A stretch of DNA of 64,000 nt from Croceibacterium mercuriale (GCF_000802385.1 NZ_JTDN01000001.1:1309501-1373500); one strand, 5' to 3'. Shown: positions 43,671-53,058, counted from the stretch's first letter. Numbers and translations are program-made. Notes: generated from the letters alone by a model not told the origin.

Positions 43671-44264
43671 TCAGCCCCGGCGATAGACCAGCAGCAGATT
43701 GTTGGCCGGCAGCGCCACCCGCCGGGTGCGAACAAGGCCATGCGTGCCGGCGACCTTGTCCAGCCAGGCAAGGTCGCACAGGCCCCAGCGTGGATCGCGC
43801 TGCTGCAGGTCCGCGTGGAAGGCAAGGTTGGAAGGTGCCGTGGGTACGTCCGCTTCCACGAACGGACCGTAGACCAGCAACGGTGCGCCCGCCGGCAGCA
43901 GCCGGGCGGCGCCCGCCACGAGGCCCCAGATCGCCGCGACCGGGCTGATATGCACCATGTTGATGCACAGGATCGCGGCCGCTTCTGCCAGCGGCCAGTC
44001 ACCAGCCGCGCAATCCAACGCGGCCGGCGGCAGCAGGTTGGGCAGATCCGCCTCCGCGGCCCAGGCGGTAATGGAGGCGCGTGCCTCCACAGCGGGGTCG
44101 CTCGGTCGCCATTGCAGATGCGGGAACAGTCGGGCGAAGTGGACGATGTGCTCGCCCGTACCGCTGGCAACCTCCAGCACGATGCCGGCATCCGGCAGTT
44201 CCTGCGCCAGCACGGCGGCAATCGGGTCGCGGTTCCGCAGCGCGGCGGGCGCATGGCCCTTCAT
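43671..44264 (-). CDS. DUF938-type SAM-dependent methyltransferase
   Basis: The 197-residue protein has the class I methyltransferase motif VLEVASGTGEH near residue 30, then WRPSDP, ILCINMVHISP and LLVYGPFVE. This matches the DUF938 family. The substrate is unknown. It overlaps dgt by 4 bp. Confidence 0.85.
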   Translation of the reverse strand: MKGHAPAALRNRDPIAAVLAQELPDAGIVLEVASGTGEHIVHFARLFPHLQWRPSDPAVEARASITAWAAEADLPNLLPPAALDCAAGDWPLAEAAAILCINMVHISPVAAIWGLVAGAARLLPAGAPLLVYGPFVEADVPTAPSNLAFHADLQQRDPRWGLCDLAWLDKVAGTHGLVRTRRVALPANNLLLVYRRG

Positions 44265-45433
44265 ACGCTGGACAGGCTCTCCGGCACGGTGCCGGTTGCG
44301 CGGCGGAACTGCTCGATGGCGAAGCGATCGGTCATGCCGGCGATATAATCGGCGATGTGGCGGCTGCGGGCGGGTTCCTCCACCGGCAGGCTGTCGCGCC
44401 AGGTCTCGCCCATCAGCGCCGGATCGTCGTGGAAGGCGGTGAACAGCTGCGCCACCACTTCGCGCGCGCGCAGCGCGGTCGCCTTCTGTTCAGGGTGATA
44501 ATAGAGCTGCTGGTACATGAAGCGCTTCAGACGCCGCTCGTATTCCGCCATCGTTGGGGAGAAGGTCGCCAGCGGTTCGCCGGCGGCGCGGACCTCCTCG
44601 ACGGAGCCGATCGTGGCGATGCGTGCCTTGGTCGTGGCGATCAGGTCGTTGACCATCAGGCCGATCTGCGTGCGCACCAGTTCGCGCAGCTGCGCCTGCC
44701 GGCTGCTGCCGGGGTGGCGCCGTTCCACCTCGCGCCACAGGTCGGCGAGCTCCGGCAGGGTCAGCAGGTCGTCCAGCTGCAGGAAGCCGCCGCGCAGGCC
44801 ATCGTCGATATCGTGATTGTCATAGGCGATGTCGTCCGCGAGGCTGGCGACCTGTGCCTCCAGGCTGGCATGTTCGTTCAGCCGCAGCGGGAAGGCGCCA
44901 TCCAGCTCCGCCAGCGCCCAGCCGGCGGCGGCGACCGGGCCATTATGCTTCGCCAGGCCTTCCAGCACTTCCCAGCTGAGATTGAGGCCGGGCAGGTCGC
45001 AATAAGGGCTGTCCAGCCGCATCAGCGTGCGCAGGCAGTGTTCGTTGTGATCGAAGCCGCCAAGATCGTGCAGCGCGGCGTGCAGCGCCTCCTCCCCCGA
45101 ATGGCCGAAGGGCGGATGGCCGATATCGTGCGCCAGGCACAGCGCCTCCGTCAGATCTTCGTCCAGTTGCAGCGCACGGGCCAGCGTGCGGCCGATCTGC
45201 GCCACTTCCAGGCTGTGCGTCAGACGGACGCGGTAATGATCGCCATCGGGCGCGATGAAGACCTGCGTCTTGCCGGCCAAGCGGCGGAAGGCGATCGAGT
45301 GGATGATCCGGTCCCGGTCGCGCTGGAACACGCTGCGCGGACCGCGGGCGCCGTCACCGGGCGTGGCAAATTCCCGTCCGCGGGACCGCGAAGGATCGGC
45401 GGCGTAGGGCGCGCGAAAGGAGCCTGGGACCAT
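44261..45433 (-). CDS. dgt: deoxyguanosinetriphosphate triphosphohydrolase-like protein
   Basis: Hydrolyses dNTPs to nucleoside and triphosphate. The 390-residue protein has SVFQRDRDRIIHSIAFRRL, RLTHSLEVAQIGRTLAR, the HD motif LAHDIGHPPFGHSGE, and the second metal region LADDIAYDNHDIDDG. Length and motifs fit the alphaproteobacterial Dgt-like group. Confidence 0.95.
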   Translation of the reverse strand: MVPGSFRAPYAADPSRSRGREFATPGDGARGPRSVFQRDRDRIIHSIAFRRLAGKTQVFIAPDGDHYRVRLTHSLEVAQIGRTLARALQLDEDLTEALCLAHDIGHPPFGHSGEEALHAALHDLGGFDHNEHCLRTLMRLDSPYCDLPGLNLSWEVLEGLAKHNGPVAAAGWALAELDGAFPLRLNEHASLEAQVASLADDIAYDNHDIDDGLRGGFLQLDDLLTLPELADLWREVERRHPGSSRQAQLRELVRTQIGLMVNDLIATTKARIATIGSVEEVRAAGEPLATFSPTMAEYERRLKRFMYQQLYYHPEQKATALRAREVVAQLFTAFHDDPALMGETWRDSLPVEEPARSRHIADYIAGMTDRFAIEQFRRATGTVPESLSSV

Positions 45434-45492
45434 GCCCGATGGCTAGAGCCCGGACGCCCCCCTGTCACCGTGAACAGGAGGCGAACGCGGCG

Positions 45493-46212
45493 TCAGGCGG
45501 CGATGTTATCCACCTGTTCGCCGCCTGCCAGGATCCAGTCGGCTGCGGCTTCGGAATGGATGCGGGCGCTGTCATAGATGGGCAGCACGTTGGCATCGGC
45601 ATCGACCACCATCTCCAGCTCCGTGCAGGCGAGCACCACCGCCTCGGTGCCGCTTTGCTGGATGAAGGTCACCATGCTCTTCAGCGCCCGCTCGGCGCTG
45701 CGGGTGACGCGGCCGACCATCAGTTCATCGTAGATGATCTGGTCCAGCTGCTCCACATTGCTCATGTCCGGCGGAACGAGGTCCACGCCCCGCGCCACGA
45801 GCCGGCGGCGGTAGAACCCTTCGACCATGACGTTGCGGGTGCCCAGCAGCGCGGCGGTGCGCACGCCATCCGCCTCCATCCGCGCGCCAACGCAGTCGGC
45901 GATGTGCAGGATGGGGATGGAGACCGCGCTGGCAACCGTATCGTATACGCGATGCATGGAATTGGCGCCGATGATCAGGCCTTCGGCGCCCGCCGCCTCC
46001 AGCCGCTGCGCACTGGCGGACAGGATGGTGGCCGCACGGCTCCAGTCATCTTCCGTGTGCAGGGCATAAAGCTGCGCGAAGTCCAGGCTTTCAATCAGCA
46101 GCGGCGCACTGGTGCGCCGGTCGCAGCGCTGCTGCACGATGCGGTTGATGTGTTCGTAATAGGTGCGGGTCGAAACCCAGCTCATCCCGCCGATCAGCCC
46201 CAGCTTGCGCAC
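45493..46212 (-). CDS. aspartate/glutamate racemase-family protein with an altered active site
   Basis: The 239-residue protein has the family start LGLIGGMSWVSTRTYYEHIN, ANSMHRVYDTVASAVSIPILHI and LACTELEMVV. The second catalytic Cys (in ACTE) is present. The first catalytic position, Cys in classical racemases and Thr in E. coli YgeA, is Ala here (GANSMH). Racemisation by the usual two-base mechanism therefore seems unlikely. Start at the ATG at 46212. Confidence 0.82.
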   Translation of the reverse strand: MRKLGLIGGMSWVSTRTYYEHINRIVQQRCDRRTSAPLLIESLDFAQLYALHTEDDWSRAATILSASAQRLEAAGAEGLIIGANSMHRVYDTVASAVSIPILHIADCVGARMEADGVRTAALLGTRNVMVEGFYRRRLVARGVDLVPPDMSNVEQLDQIIYDELMVGRVTRSAERALKSMVTFIQQSGTEAVVLACTELEMVVDADANVLPIYDSARIHSEAAADWILAGGEQVDNIAA

Positions 46213-46287
46213 GATAACCCCTTGATCACTCTACCGGTCGACGCACCGGCACGGATCGTCTTAGGAAAAGCTGCGTGCAGCGTCCAG

Positions 46288-46620
46288 CTATCCGAGACCG
46301 GTGGCGCACAGGGCCGCGGACGAGGCGGTAACGCCGATCACTTCGGGATCGCCGACGCGCCGCACGCGCTCGACATAATCACCGAGGGTCGCCGGCCGAC
46401 CTGCTTCGCCCTCACCTGGGCCGAGTGCCTCCAGCTTCTTAAGCTGCGCGATCGTCAGACGGTCCACCATCCGCCCGGCCATGCAACTGGCATTGCGTTC
46501 GGACAGGCCGGCATCCTGCAGGGCGGAGCGGACGCGGGGCTCCGCGATCACCTGCGCACATCCGCCAAGCGCCAGTATCGTGGCCGAGGCCAGCACCAGC
46601 ATGTCCGGATGCCGGATCAT
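46288..46620 (-). CDS. small putative lipoprotein
   Basis: The 110-residue product has a lipobox LGGC (Cys21). The mature part includes NASCMAGRMVDRLTIAQLKK and a second Cys pair candidate near the C-terminus (ALCATGL). Its start overlaps the pntB stop by 4 bp, so it is probably co-transcribed. The family is unknown. Confidence 0.65.
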   Translation of the reverse strand: MIRHPDMLVLASATILALGGCAQVIAEPRVRSALQDAGLSERNASCMAGRMVDRLTIAQLKKLEALGPGEGEAGRPATLGDYVERVRRVGDPEVIGVTASSAALCATGLG

Positions 46621-48089
46621 GCGGACATCGCCTTGTTGATTTCCTCGACCATCTTCTTCGCATCGGCCAGCAGCATCATTGTCTGATCCATATAGAACAC
46701 GTCATTGTCCACGCCGGCATACCCTACGCCGCCCATCGACCGCTTGATGAACATGACGGTCTTGGCCTTGTCCACATCGAACACCGGCATGCCGTAGATC
46801 GGGCTGCCCTTGTCCGTCTTGGCAGCAGGGTTCACCACATCGTTGGCGCCGATGATGAAGGCAACATCGGCCTGTGCAAACTCGCTGTTGATGTCCTCCA
46901 GCTCGAACACGTCATCATAGGGAACGTTCGCCTCCGCCAGCAGCACGTTCATATGGCCGGGCATCCGGCCCGCGACCGGGTGGATGGCGTAGCGGACGCT
47001 GACGCCTTCCTCCTTCAGCAGGTCGCCCATCTCCCGCAGGGCGTGCTGCGCCTGGGCGACCGCCATGCCGTAGCCCGGGATGATGATGACGCTTTCCGCC
47101 TGCTTCAGCATAAAGGCGGCATCGTCGGCGCTGCCCTGCTTGTACGGGCGCTGTTCGCGCGCCTCGCCGCCGGTGCTGGACGCCTCCGCCCCGAACCCGC
47201 CGGCGATGACCGACAGGAACGACCGGTTCATGGCCCGGCACATGATGTAGGACAGAATGGCGCCGGACGATCCCACCAGCGCGCCGGTGATGATCATGGC
47301 GGTGTTGTGCAGCGTGAAGCCCATCGCCGCCGCGGCCCAGCCGGAATAAGAGTTCAGCATGGACACCACCACCGGCATGTCCGCGCCACCGATGGGGATG
47401 ATCAGCAGGAAGCCGATGGCGAAAGCCAGTGCCAGCACGACCCAGAACAGCGGGTTTTCCCCCGGCCCGCCGACCGGCGAATGGGTGAACATCGCCGTGA
47501 GGACGAGAATGCCGCCCAGCGTGCCGAGATTGATCCAGTGCCGCATGGGCAGCAGGATCGCCGCGCCGCTCATGTTCCCGTTGAGCTTCAGGAAGGCGAT
47601 GACGCTGCCGGAGAAGGTGATCGCGCCGATCGCTGCGCCCAGCATCAGTTCCAGCCGGCTGACGACGAGGATGTTCCCGTCCAGCCCCAGGATGTCGAAC
47701 GCGGCCGGGTTCAGGAATGCGGCCGCCGCGACCAGCACGGCGGCGAGGCCCACCAGGCTGTGGAAGGCCGCGACCAGTTGCGGCATCGCGGTCATGGCGA
47801 TGCGACGTGCGATGATGAAGCCGATCGCGCCACCGATGGCGATGGCGCCGATGATCTCCGGCAGGCTGGCGATGCTGTGCGTCACCAGGGTGGTGACCAC
47901 CGCGATGCCCATGCCCGCCATGCCGTAGCGGTTGCCGCGCCGGCTGGTCGCCGGACTGCTGAGGCCGCGCAGCGCCAGGATGAACAGCACGCCGGCCACC
48001 AGATAGGCGAGCGCCACCCATGGGTTCACCGCATGGGCGGCGTCGGCAGCCAGGCTGAGATCGACGGTGGTGTCGGGTGCCAGCATCAT
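46617..48089 (-). CDS. pntB: NAD(P) transhydrogenase subunit beta
   Basis: Proton-pumping transhydrogenase subunit that binds NADP(H). The start is the ATG at 48089, overlapping the alpha-2 stop (ATGA), giving 490 residues. The N-terminal half is a bundle of hydrophobic helices. The C-terminal domain has the NADP fold: VIIPGYGMAVAQAQHALREM, YAIHPVAGRMPGHMNVLLAE, GANDVVNPAAKTDKGSPIYG and FIKRSMGGVGYAGVDN. Confidence 0.96.
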   Translation of the reverse strand: MMLAPDTTVDLSLAADAAHAVNPWVALAYLVAGVLFILALRGLSSPATSRRGNRYGMAGMGIAVVTTLVTHSIASLPEIIGAIAIGGAIGFIIARRIAMTAMPQLVAAFHSLVGLAAVLVAAAAFLNPAAFDILGLDGNILVVSRLELMLGAAIGAITFSGSVIAFLKLNGNMSGAAILLPMRHWINLGTLGGILVLTAMFTHSPVGGPGENPLFWVVLALAFAIGFLLIIPIGGADMPVVVSMLNSYSGWAAAAMGFTLHNTAMIITGALVGSSGAILSYIMCRAMNRSFLSVIAGGFGAEASSTGGEAREQRPYKQGSADDAAFMLKQAESVIIIPGYGMAVAQAQHALREMGDLLKEEGVSVRYAIHPVAGRMPGHMNVLLAEANVPYDDVFELEDINSEFAQADVAFIIGANDVVNPAAKTDKGSPIYGMPVFDVDKAKTVMFIKRSMGGVGYAGVDNDVFYMDQTMMLLADAKKMVEEINKAMSA

Positions 48090-48391
48090 GTGCGCGGCTC
48101 CTTGGCGGCGGGCCGTTCCTTCTTCTTGTACATCGCCAGCATCCGTTCGGTGACCGCGAAGCCGCCGAAGATGTTCACGCTGGCCAGCACCACGGCGGCA
48201 AGGCCCAGCCACTTGGCGGCCGGACTGCCCGCCTCCGCCGAGGCAACCAGCGCGCCGACGATGATGACGGAACTGATCGCGTTGGTCACCGCCATCAACG
48301 GCGTGTGCAGCGCAGGAGTGACGGACCACACGACGTAATAGCCGACAAAGCAGGCCATGACGAAGATGGAGAGGATGGAAATGAAATCCAT
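48086..48391 (-). CDS. pntA2: NAD(P) transhydrogenase subunit alpha part 2
   Basis: The 101-residue protein carries the membrane portion of the alpha subunit: FVMACFVGYYVVWSVTPALH, TPLMAVTNAISSVIIVGAL and LASVNIFGGFAVTERML. A separate alpha-2 gene is usual in alphaproteobacteria. It lies 4 bp after alpha-1 and overlaps pntB. Confidence 0.94.
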   Translation of the reverse strand: MDFISILSIFVMACFVGYYVVWSVTPALHTPLMAVTNAISSVIIVGALVASAEAGSPAAKWLGLAAVVLASVNIFGGFAVTERMLAMYKKKERPAAKEPRT

Positions 48392-48395
48392 GGGC

Positions 48396-49517
48396 TCAGC
48401 CTTTCAACCTCTCGTGTACGACGGTGCCGCCCTGCGTCAGGCGCACGGCGGTGCCGATCTCCTCGTCCAGCACCGGTCGGCCTGTTTCCTTGTCCCAGAA
48501 GGCGGACAGGAAGTTCAGCAGGTTGCGGGCAAACAGCGCGCTGGAATCCGCCGGCAGCAGGGCAGGTGTGTTGCTGTAGCCCATGATGGTGACACGGTGC
48601 CGCTCCACCACCTGGTCCGCGACGGACCCTTCCACATTGCCGCCCTGCGCCACGGCGAGATCGTAGATCACGCTGCCCGGCCGCATGGTGGCGATCTGGG
48701 CGTCGCTGATCAGGCGCGGCGCGCGCCGGCCGGGGATCAGCGCGGTGGTGATGACGATGTCCTGCTTGGCCAGATGGCTGCTCACCAGCTCTGCCTGTGC
48801 GCGCTGGTATTCCTCGCTCATCTCGCTGGCGTAGCCGCCGCTGCCCTCCCCCTCGATCCCGGCGACGTTCTCGACGAAGACGGGCTTGGCGCCGAGCGAC
48901 TGGATCTGTTCGCGGGTGGCGCTGCGCACATCCGTGGCGCTGACCTGCGCGCCCAGCCGGCGTGCTGTGGCGATCGCCTGCAGGCCGGCGACGCCGACCC
49001 CCATCACGAAGACGCGCGCGGCCGACACCGTACCTGCGGCCGTCATCATCATCGGAAAAGCCCGGCCATACTGGTTGGCGGCGGCGAGCACCGCCTTGTA
49101 GCCGGCAAGGTTGGACTGGCTGGAAAGCACATCCATGCTCTGCGCGCGGGTGATGCGGGGCATCAGTTCCATGCTCCACGCCTCCAGCCCGGCGGTGGCA
49201 TAGGCCTGCACCCGGTCGCCATGCGTGAACGGATCGAACAGGGCGGCGACCTGCGCGCCCGGTGCGACCCCGGCCAGCAGGTTCGGTTCCGGCGCCTGCA
49301 CGCCGAGCACGATCGACGCGCCCTGCACCACCTGCGTGGCCAAGCCCAGGGTGGCGCCTGCCGCCTCGTAATCGGCATCTGCGATGGAGGCTGTCTCCCC
49401 CGCGCCACGCTCGACCGCGACCTCCGCGCCAAGCGCCAGGAATTTGCGGACGGTTTCGGGCGTGACGGCCACGCGGCTTTCGCCTGCGGCCCGCTCTGCC
49501 AGAACGGCGATACGCAC
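48396..49517 (-). CDS. pntA1: NAD(P) transhydrogenase subunit alpha part 1
   Basis: Soluble NAD(H)-binding domain, alanine-dehydrogenase-like. I choose the GTG at 49517 because the family starts RIAVLxERAAGE; a longer ATG frame would overlap the upstream small gene. About 373 residues with RVAVTPETVRKFL, PRITRAQSMDVLSSQSNLAGY, the Rossmann VFVMGVGVAGLQAI and TALIPGRRAPRL. First of three transhydrogenase genes. Confidence 0.95.
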   Translation of the reverse strand: MRIAVLAERAAGESRVAVTPETVRKFLALGAEVAVERGAGETASIADADYEAAGATLGLATQVVQGASIVLGVQAPEPNLLAGVAPGAQVAALFDPFTHGDRVQAYATAGLEAWSMELMPRITRAQSMDVLSSQSNLAGYKAVLAAANQYGRAFPMMMTAAGTVSAARVFVMGVGVAGLQAIATARRLGAQVSATDVRSATREQIQSLGAKPVFVENVAGIEGEGSGGYASEMSEEYQRAQAELVSSHLAKQDIVITTALIPGRRAPRLISDAQIATMRPGSVIYDLAVAQGGNVEGSVADQVVERHRVTIMGYSNTPALLPADSSALFARNLLNFLSAFWDKETGRPVLDEEIGTAVRLTQGGTVVHERLKG

Positions 49518-49531
49518 CGGCGCGGGCGCGA

Positions 49532-49654
49532 TCAGACGATGACCAGGATTATGATGAACACGATCACCGCGATCAGCGGCACCGACCACTTCAAGGTGCC
49601 GACGAAGCTGCTGTAGGTGCTGCTGGCCGCCTGCATGTCGTTCGCCGGTTCCAT
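49532..49654 (-). CDS. aa3-type cytochrome c oxidase subunit IV-like peptide
   Basis: The ATG at 49654 gives 40 residues with the subunit IV signature YSSFVGTLKW followed by one transmembrane helix (VPLIAVIVFIIILVIV). Subunit IV is the small extra helix of bacterial aa3 oxidases. It lies 14 bp upstream of pntA1; the other oxidase genes are elsewhere. A longer in-frame start exists at 49738 but adds residues not found in the family. Confidence 0.78.
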   Translation of the reverse strand: MEPANDMQAASSTYSSFVGTLKWSVPLIAVIVFIIILVIV

Positions 49655-49816
49655 TCCTGTGTCCTCCACCAGACCATTAACCACAATCATTTCAGTCGAG
49701 ATTGATTGAGCGCATGCTACTTCGTCAGCTACCCTCACGCAACAACCGCGCTATGGGGTTAAACGGCTTTTTACCTGTAGGGACTAGCCAAGGGTCGAAG
49801 TGGGGCAATCAGGGTA

Positions 49817-51241
49817 ATGGAGCGTATGGCCGAGCCGGGTGCGCGAATGCTGTTGTTGGTGGATAATGCGCCGGCACAGATCAGGTTGATTACCGCGCTG
49901 GCCGGGCGCGAGGGGTGGCGGGCAGTTGTCGCGCGCGATCCGGATGGCGCGCTGGACCTGCTGAAGTCGCGGGAGGGCATGAGCATCAATGCCATCATCC
50001 TGGACCAGATCGTACCCGGTGACGATCTGGTGCAGCTGATCACCACCATGCGCGAACGGCGCCCGACCCTGCCTGTGCTAGTGCTGACAGGCAGTTCCTC
50101 GCCCGTGCAGGCGGTCGCCGCCATGCGCGCCGGGGCCAGCGACTATCTGGTGAAACCGGTCGCGCCCGAACGGCTGATGCAGGGCCTGCGCAACGTGACC
50201 GCTGCCGCCGCCTGGCAGCACGAGCTGACCCCGCTGAGCGAGAAGATGCCGGCGGTGCTGGACTTCGATGCCATGGTCGGCACCGCGCCGCCGTTCCGCA
50301 CCGCGCTGGCGCGGGCCGCCAAGGCGGCGCGCGGGCATGGCAACCTGCTGATCGAGGGGGAGCGCGGCACGGGCAAGGAGATGCTGGTGCGCGCGATCCA
50401 CGCCGCCAGTCCGCGGGCACGCGCCCCGTTCCGCATCCTGAACATCGCCGCCGTCCCGCAGGCCAGCCTGTCATCGGTCCTGTTCGGCCATGAACAGGGC
50501 GCCTTCCCCGGCGCGTTCGAGCGCCATGTCGGAGCGCTGCAGGCCAGCGATGGCGGCACGCTGGTGCTGAACGAGATCGATCACCTGCCGCCCGAGGTGC
50601 AGGCGCAGCTTGCGCAGGTCCTGCGCGACGGGCGCGTCCGGCCCATCGGATCGCCGCACGGCTTCCACCTGGACGTGCGGGTGATCGCGGCCAGCAACCT
50701 GCCGCTGATCGATCTGGCGACGACCGGCAATTTCAACGACGACCTGCTGGGCCTGGTGAGTTCCACCGTGATCACCGTGCCCCCGTTGCGGGAACGGCAT
50801 GGCGACATCGTGGCGCTCGCCCGCCATTTCCTGGCGCGCATCGCGGCCGAGCCGGGCCTGCGCCAGCTGGGCATCACCGATGGCGCGCTGACCCTGCTGG
50901 CCTGGTACGACTGGCCCGGCAATGTGCGCCAGCTGCAGGCAGTGCTGTTCCGGGCCGCAGTGTTCTGCGACGGCAATGCCCTGACCGAGCAGGATTTTCC
51001 GCAGCTGGCGGAGCTGGTCGGCGAAGGCGATCGCGGCGGCCAGCCGACGGAGCGCGGCGGCGTCGACATCTTCACCCCCGACGGGCATCTGCGCCCGCTG
51101 GAAGAGGTGGAGGCCGACGTGATCCGCCTGGCGATCGGCCATTATCGCGGCCGCATGTCGGAAGTGGCGCGCAGGCTGGGGATCGGACGGTCAACGCTGT
51201 ACCGCAAGCTGGCCGATCTGGGCATGGAAAACACAGTGTGA
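49817..51241 (+). CDS. NtrC-like response regulator with degenerate AAA+ domain
   Basis: The 474-residue protein has receiver, AAA+ and Fis-type HTH domains. The receiver keeps the phospho-Asp (AIILDQIVPG), Thr and Lys (YLVKP). In the AAA+ part Walker A is intact (GERGTGKE). GAFTGA, the sigma-54 loop, reads GAFPGA. Walker B reads VLNEID, with Asn for Asp. The arginine-finger segment FREDLYYRL becomes FNDDLLGLV. The HTH at the end is sound (MSEVARRLGIGRSTLYRKL). It is probably a DNA-binding regulator that no longer activates sigma-54 polymerase. Confidence 0.85.
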   Translation: MERMAEPGARMLLLVDNAPAQIRLITALAGREGWRAVVARDPDGALDLLKSREGMSINAIILDQIVPGDDLVQLITTMRERRPTLPVLVLTGSSSPVQAVAAMRAGASDYLVKPVAPERLMQGLRNVTAAAAWQHELTPLSEKMPAVLDFDAMVGTAPPFRTALARAAKAARGHGNLLIEGERGTGKEMLVRAIHAASPRARAPFRILNIAAVPQASLSSVLFGHEQGAFPGAFERHVGALQASDGGTLVLNEIDHLPPEVQAQLAQVLRDGRVRPIGSPHGFHLDVRVIAASNLPLIDLATTGNFNDDLLGLVSSTVITVPPLRERHGDIVALARHFLARIAAEPGLRQLGITDGALTLLAWYDWPGNVRQLQAVLFRAAVFCDGNALTEQDFPQLAELVGEGDRGGQPTERGGVDIFTPDGHLRPLEEVEADVIRLAIGHYRGRMSEVARRLGIGRSTLYRKLADLGMENTV

Positions 51242-51305
51242 CAGTAATGTGCCGTCATCTGCATGATGGCTGGAACCGGCGGGGCCTGCGCGTACTTCAA
51301 TCCGG

Positions 51306-51950
51306 ATGAGCCTGTTCCGGTCTATCTTGCCAGCGATGCTATGTCTGCCTGTCCTGACCGGATGCGACCAGACGGCAACCGGCGGTACCGAGCAGGCCCT
51401 GGCCGAAGCAGGCGTCGACATGATGACGGGGGAGGAGGTGCTGGAAGACCTGCAACCGGGAGCGATCGGCCCGTTGCGCTTCCAGTATGACCAGCGGCAA
51501 CTGACCCTGATCGAGATGCCGATCATGTTCCCGATCGGCCCCCAGCAGCAGGCTTGGGGCGCCAAGCTGGTGCCGGCGGAGCGCGCCGTCCATATCGGCC
51601 AGCAGGGCTGCGTCTATGGCAATCCGCCCCGCCGCCGCACCTGCAACGCTCGTGACGAGGGCGGGCTGGTCCTGTCCTATCTGGAGCGGCCGATCGAGGA
51701 TTACCGGCAGGACTTCATCAAGGCCGGGCTTGGCGCGGAACTGATGCCGGCCCGGCTGGATGGATCCCGTGGCTTCGCCTACAACCGGATCCGCTTGGGC
51801 AAGCGTTCGCTGTACCGCTTCATCCCGGTGGGCGAACGAACGCTGATGCTGGCCGAACAGGAACTGGTGAACAATAATGGCCAGGCCCGGACGGCCATTG
51901 CGGCGACGATCCGCAGCCTTGCGCGGACGCTGCCCGCGCCGGGTCGCTAG
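51306..51950 (+). CDS. lipoprotein of unknown function
   Basis: The 214-residue product has a lipobox VLTGC (Cys20). The mature region is not repetitive; features include LRFQYDQRQLTLIEMPIMF and a Cys pair (QGCVYGN, RRTCNARD) that may form a disulfide. It follows the NtrC-like gene by 64 bp and overlaps the folP end by 4 bp tail-to-tail. I do not recognise the family. Confidence 0.68.
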   Translation: MSLFRSILPAMLCLPVLTGCDQTATGGTEQALAEAGVDMMTGEEVLEDLQPGAIGPLRFQYDQRQLTLIEMPIMFPIGPQQQAWGAKLVPAERAVHIGQQGCVYGNPPRRRTCNARDEGGLVLSYLERPIEDYRQDFIKAGLGAELMPARLDGSRGFAYNRIRLGKRSLYRFIPVGERTLMLAEQELVNNNGQARTAIAATIRSLARTLPAPGR

Positions 51951-53056
51951 AACGCCGGCAACCCGCCAGTATCGCTGAGGGCGCCGTCACGCAGGGCCCG
52001 CCAGACATTGCGCGCCTGCACCGTTTCCCAGACATCGTGCACCCGCACGATCTGGCACCCCGCCTGCATCGCCGCGAGCGCCAGCGTGATGCTGCCGCCC
52101 AGCCGCGCGTCGGCGGGCGCCTCCGCATGGAGTGCGCCGATCATGCGCTTGCGGCTGGCGCCTACCAGCAGCGGGTGGCCCAGCGCATGGAACAGGGCCA
52201 GGCCGTTCAGCAGCGCCAGATTGCCCGCCAGCGGCTTTCCGAAGCCGATACCGGGATCGAGCACGATCCGGTCGGCAGCTATCCCGGCTGCCACCGCGCG
52301 ATCACGGGCGGCGCGCAGCCAGTCGAACACATCGAACAGGATGTTGCCGTAATTGCCCTCGGCATGCAGGCCGAGGCCCTGCCCTGCCCCGGGCGCATGC
52401 ATCAGCACCACCGGCACCCCGGCGGCGGCAACCGCCCGCGCCGCGTCGGGATCGTCATGCAGTGCCGACACATCGTTGATGAGGTGCGCGCCGGCGGCCA
52501 GCCCCGCCTGCATCACGGCGGCCCGCCGCGTGTCGAGGCTGATCAGTGCACCAAGCTCGCGGCAGGCCTCCACCGCCGGAACGATCCGGGCGATCTCGTC
52601 CCCTTCCCATACCGGAGCGGCCCCCGGTCGCGTGCTTTCGCCGCCGACATCGATGATCGCCGCACCGGCGTCGAGCAGGGAGCGGGCCCGGCCAGCGGGA
52701 TCGTTCACGAACTGCCCGCCATCGGAAAAGCTGTCGGGCGTGACGTTGAGGATGCCCATCACCTGCGGCTCGTCCAGCCGCAGCGCCCCGCCCTGCACGG
52801 CGAGAGGGAGGCGGGCGCGGGTCAGGTTGGCCCATTGCCCTTCGCCATCCGTCGCCAGAGCATCGGGCAGGTCCGCCAGTTCCTGCGCGATGGTGGCTGG
52901 TGTCGCGATCTGGCGGCGGGTGACGCGACCAGCCTCCGTCACGATCACGGCGAAGTCGCGCGCCCAGGCCATGCCGCCCGCCAGCCGCACCGCGCCGCCA
53001 TCCAGCGCCTGGGGTGACGGAGCCAGCGTCAGCGGCTGGACGTAGACGCGCATCAT
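51947..53056 (-). CDS. folP: dihydropteroate synthase
   Basis: Condenses p-aminobenzoate with hydroxymethyl-dihydropterin diphosphate. The catalytic barrel starts near residue 95 with MGILNVTPDSFSDGG, then DVGGESTRPGA, LISLDTRRAAVM, LINDVSAL and RIVLDPGIGFGKP. At 369 residues it is about 90 longer than most; the extra N-terminal segment (MRVYVQPLTLAP onward) is of unknown use but is seen in relatives. It follows ccrM with 2 bp between. Confidence 0.94.
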   Translation of the reverse strand: MMRVYVQPLTLAPSPQALDGGAVRLAGGMAWARDFAVIVTEAGRVTRRQIATPATIAQELADLPDALATDGEGQWANLTRARLPLAVQGGALRLDEPQVMGILNVTPDSFSDGGQFVNDPAGRARSLLDAGAAIIDVGGESTRPGAAPVWEGDEIARIVPAVEACRELGALISLDTRRAAVMQAGLAAGAHLINDVSALHDDPDAARAVAAAGVPVVLMHAPGAGQGLGLHAEGNYGNILFDVFDWLRAARDRAVAAGIAADRIVLDPGIGFGKPLAGNLALLNGLALFHALGHPLLVGASRKRMIGALHAEAPADARLGGSITLALAAMQAGCQIVRVHDVWETVQARNVWRALRDGALSDTGGLPAF

Positions 53057-53058
53057 GC

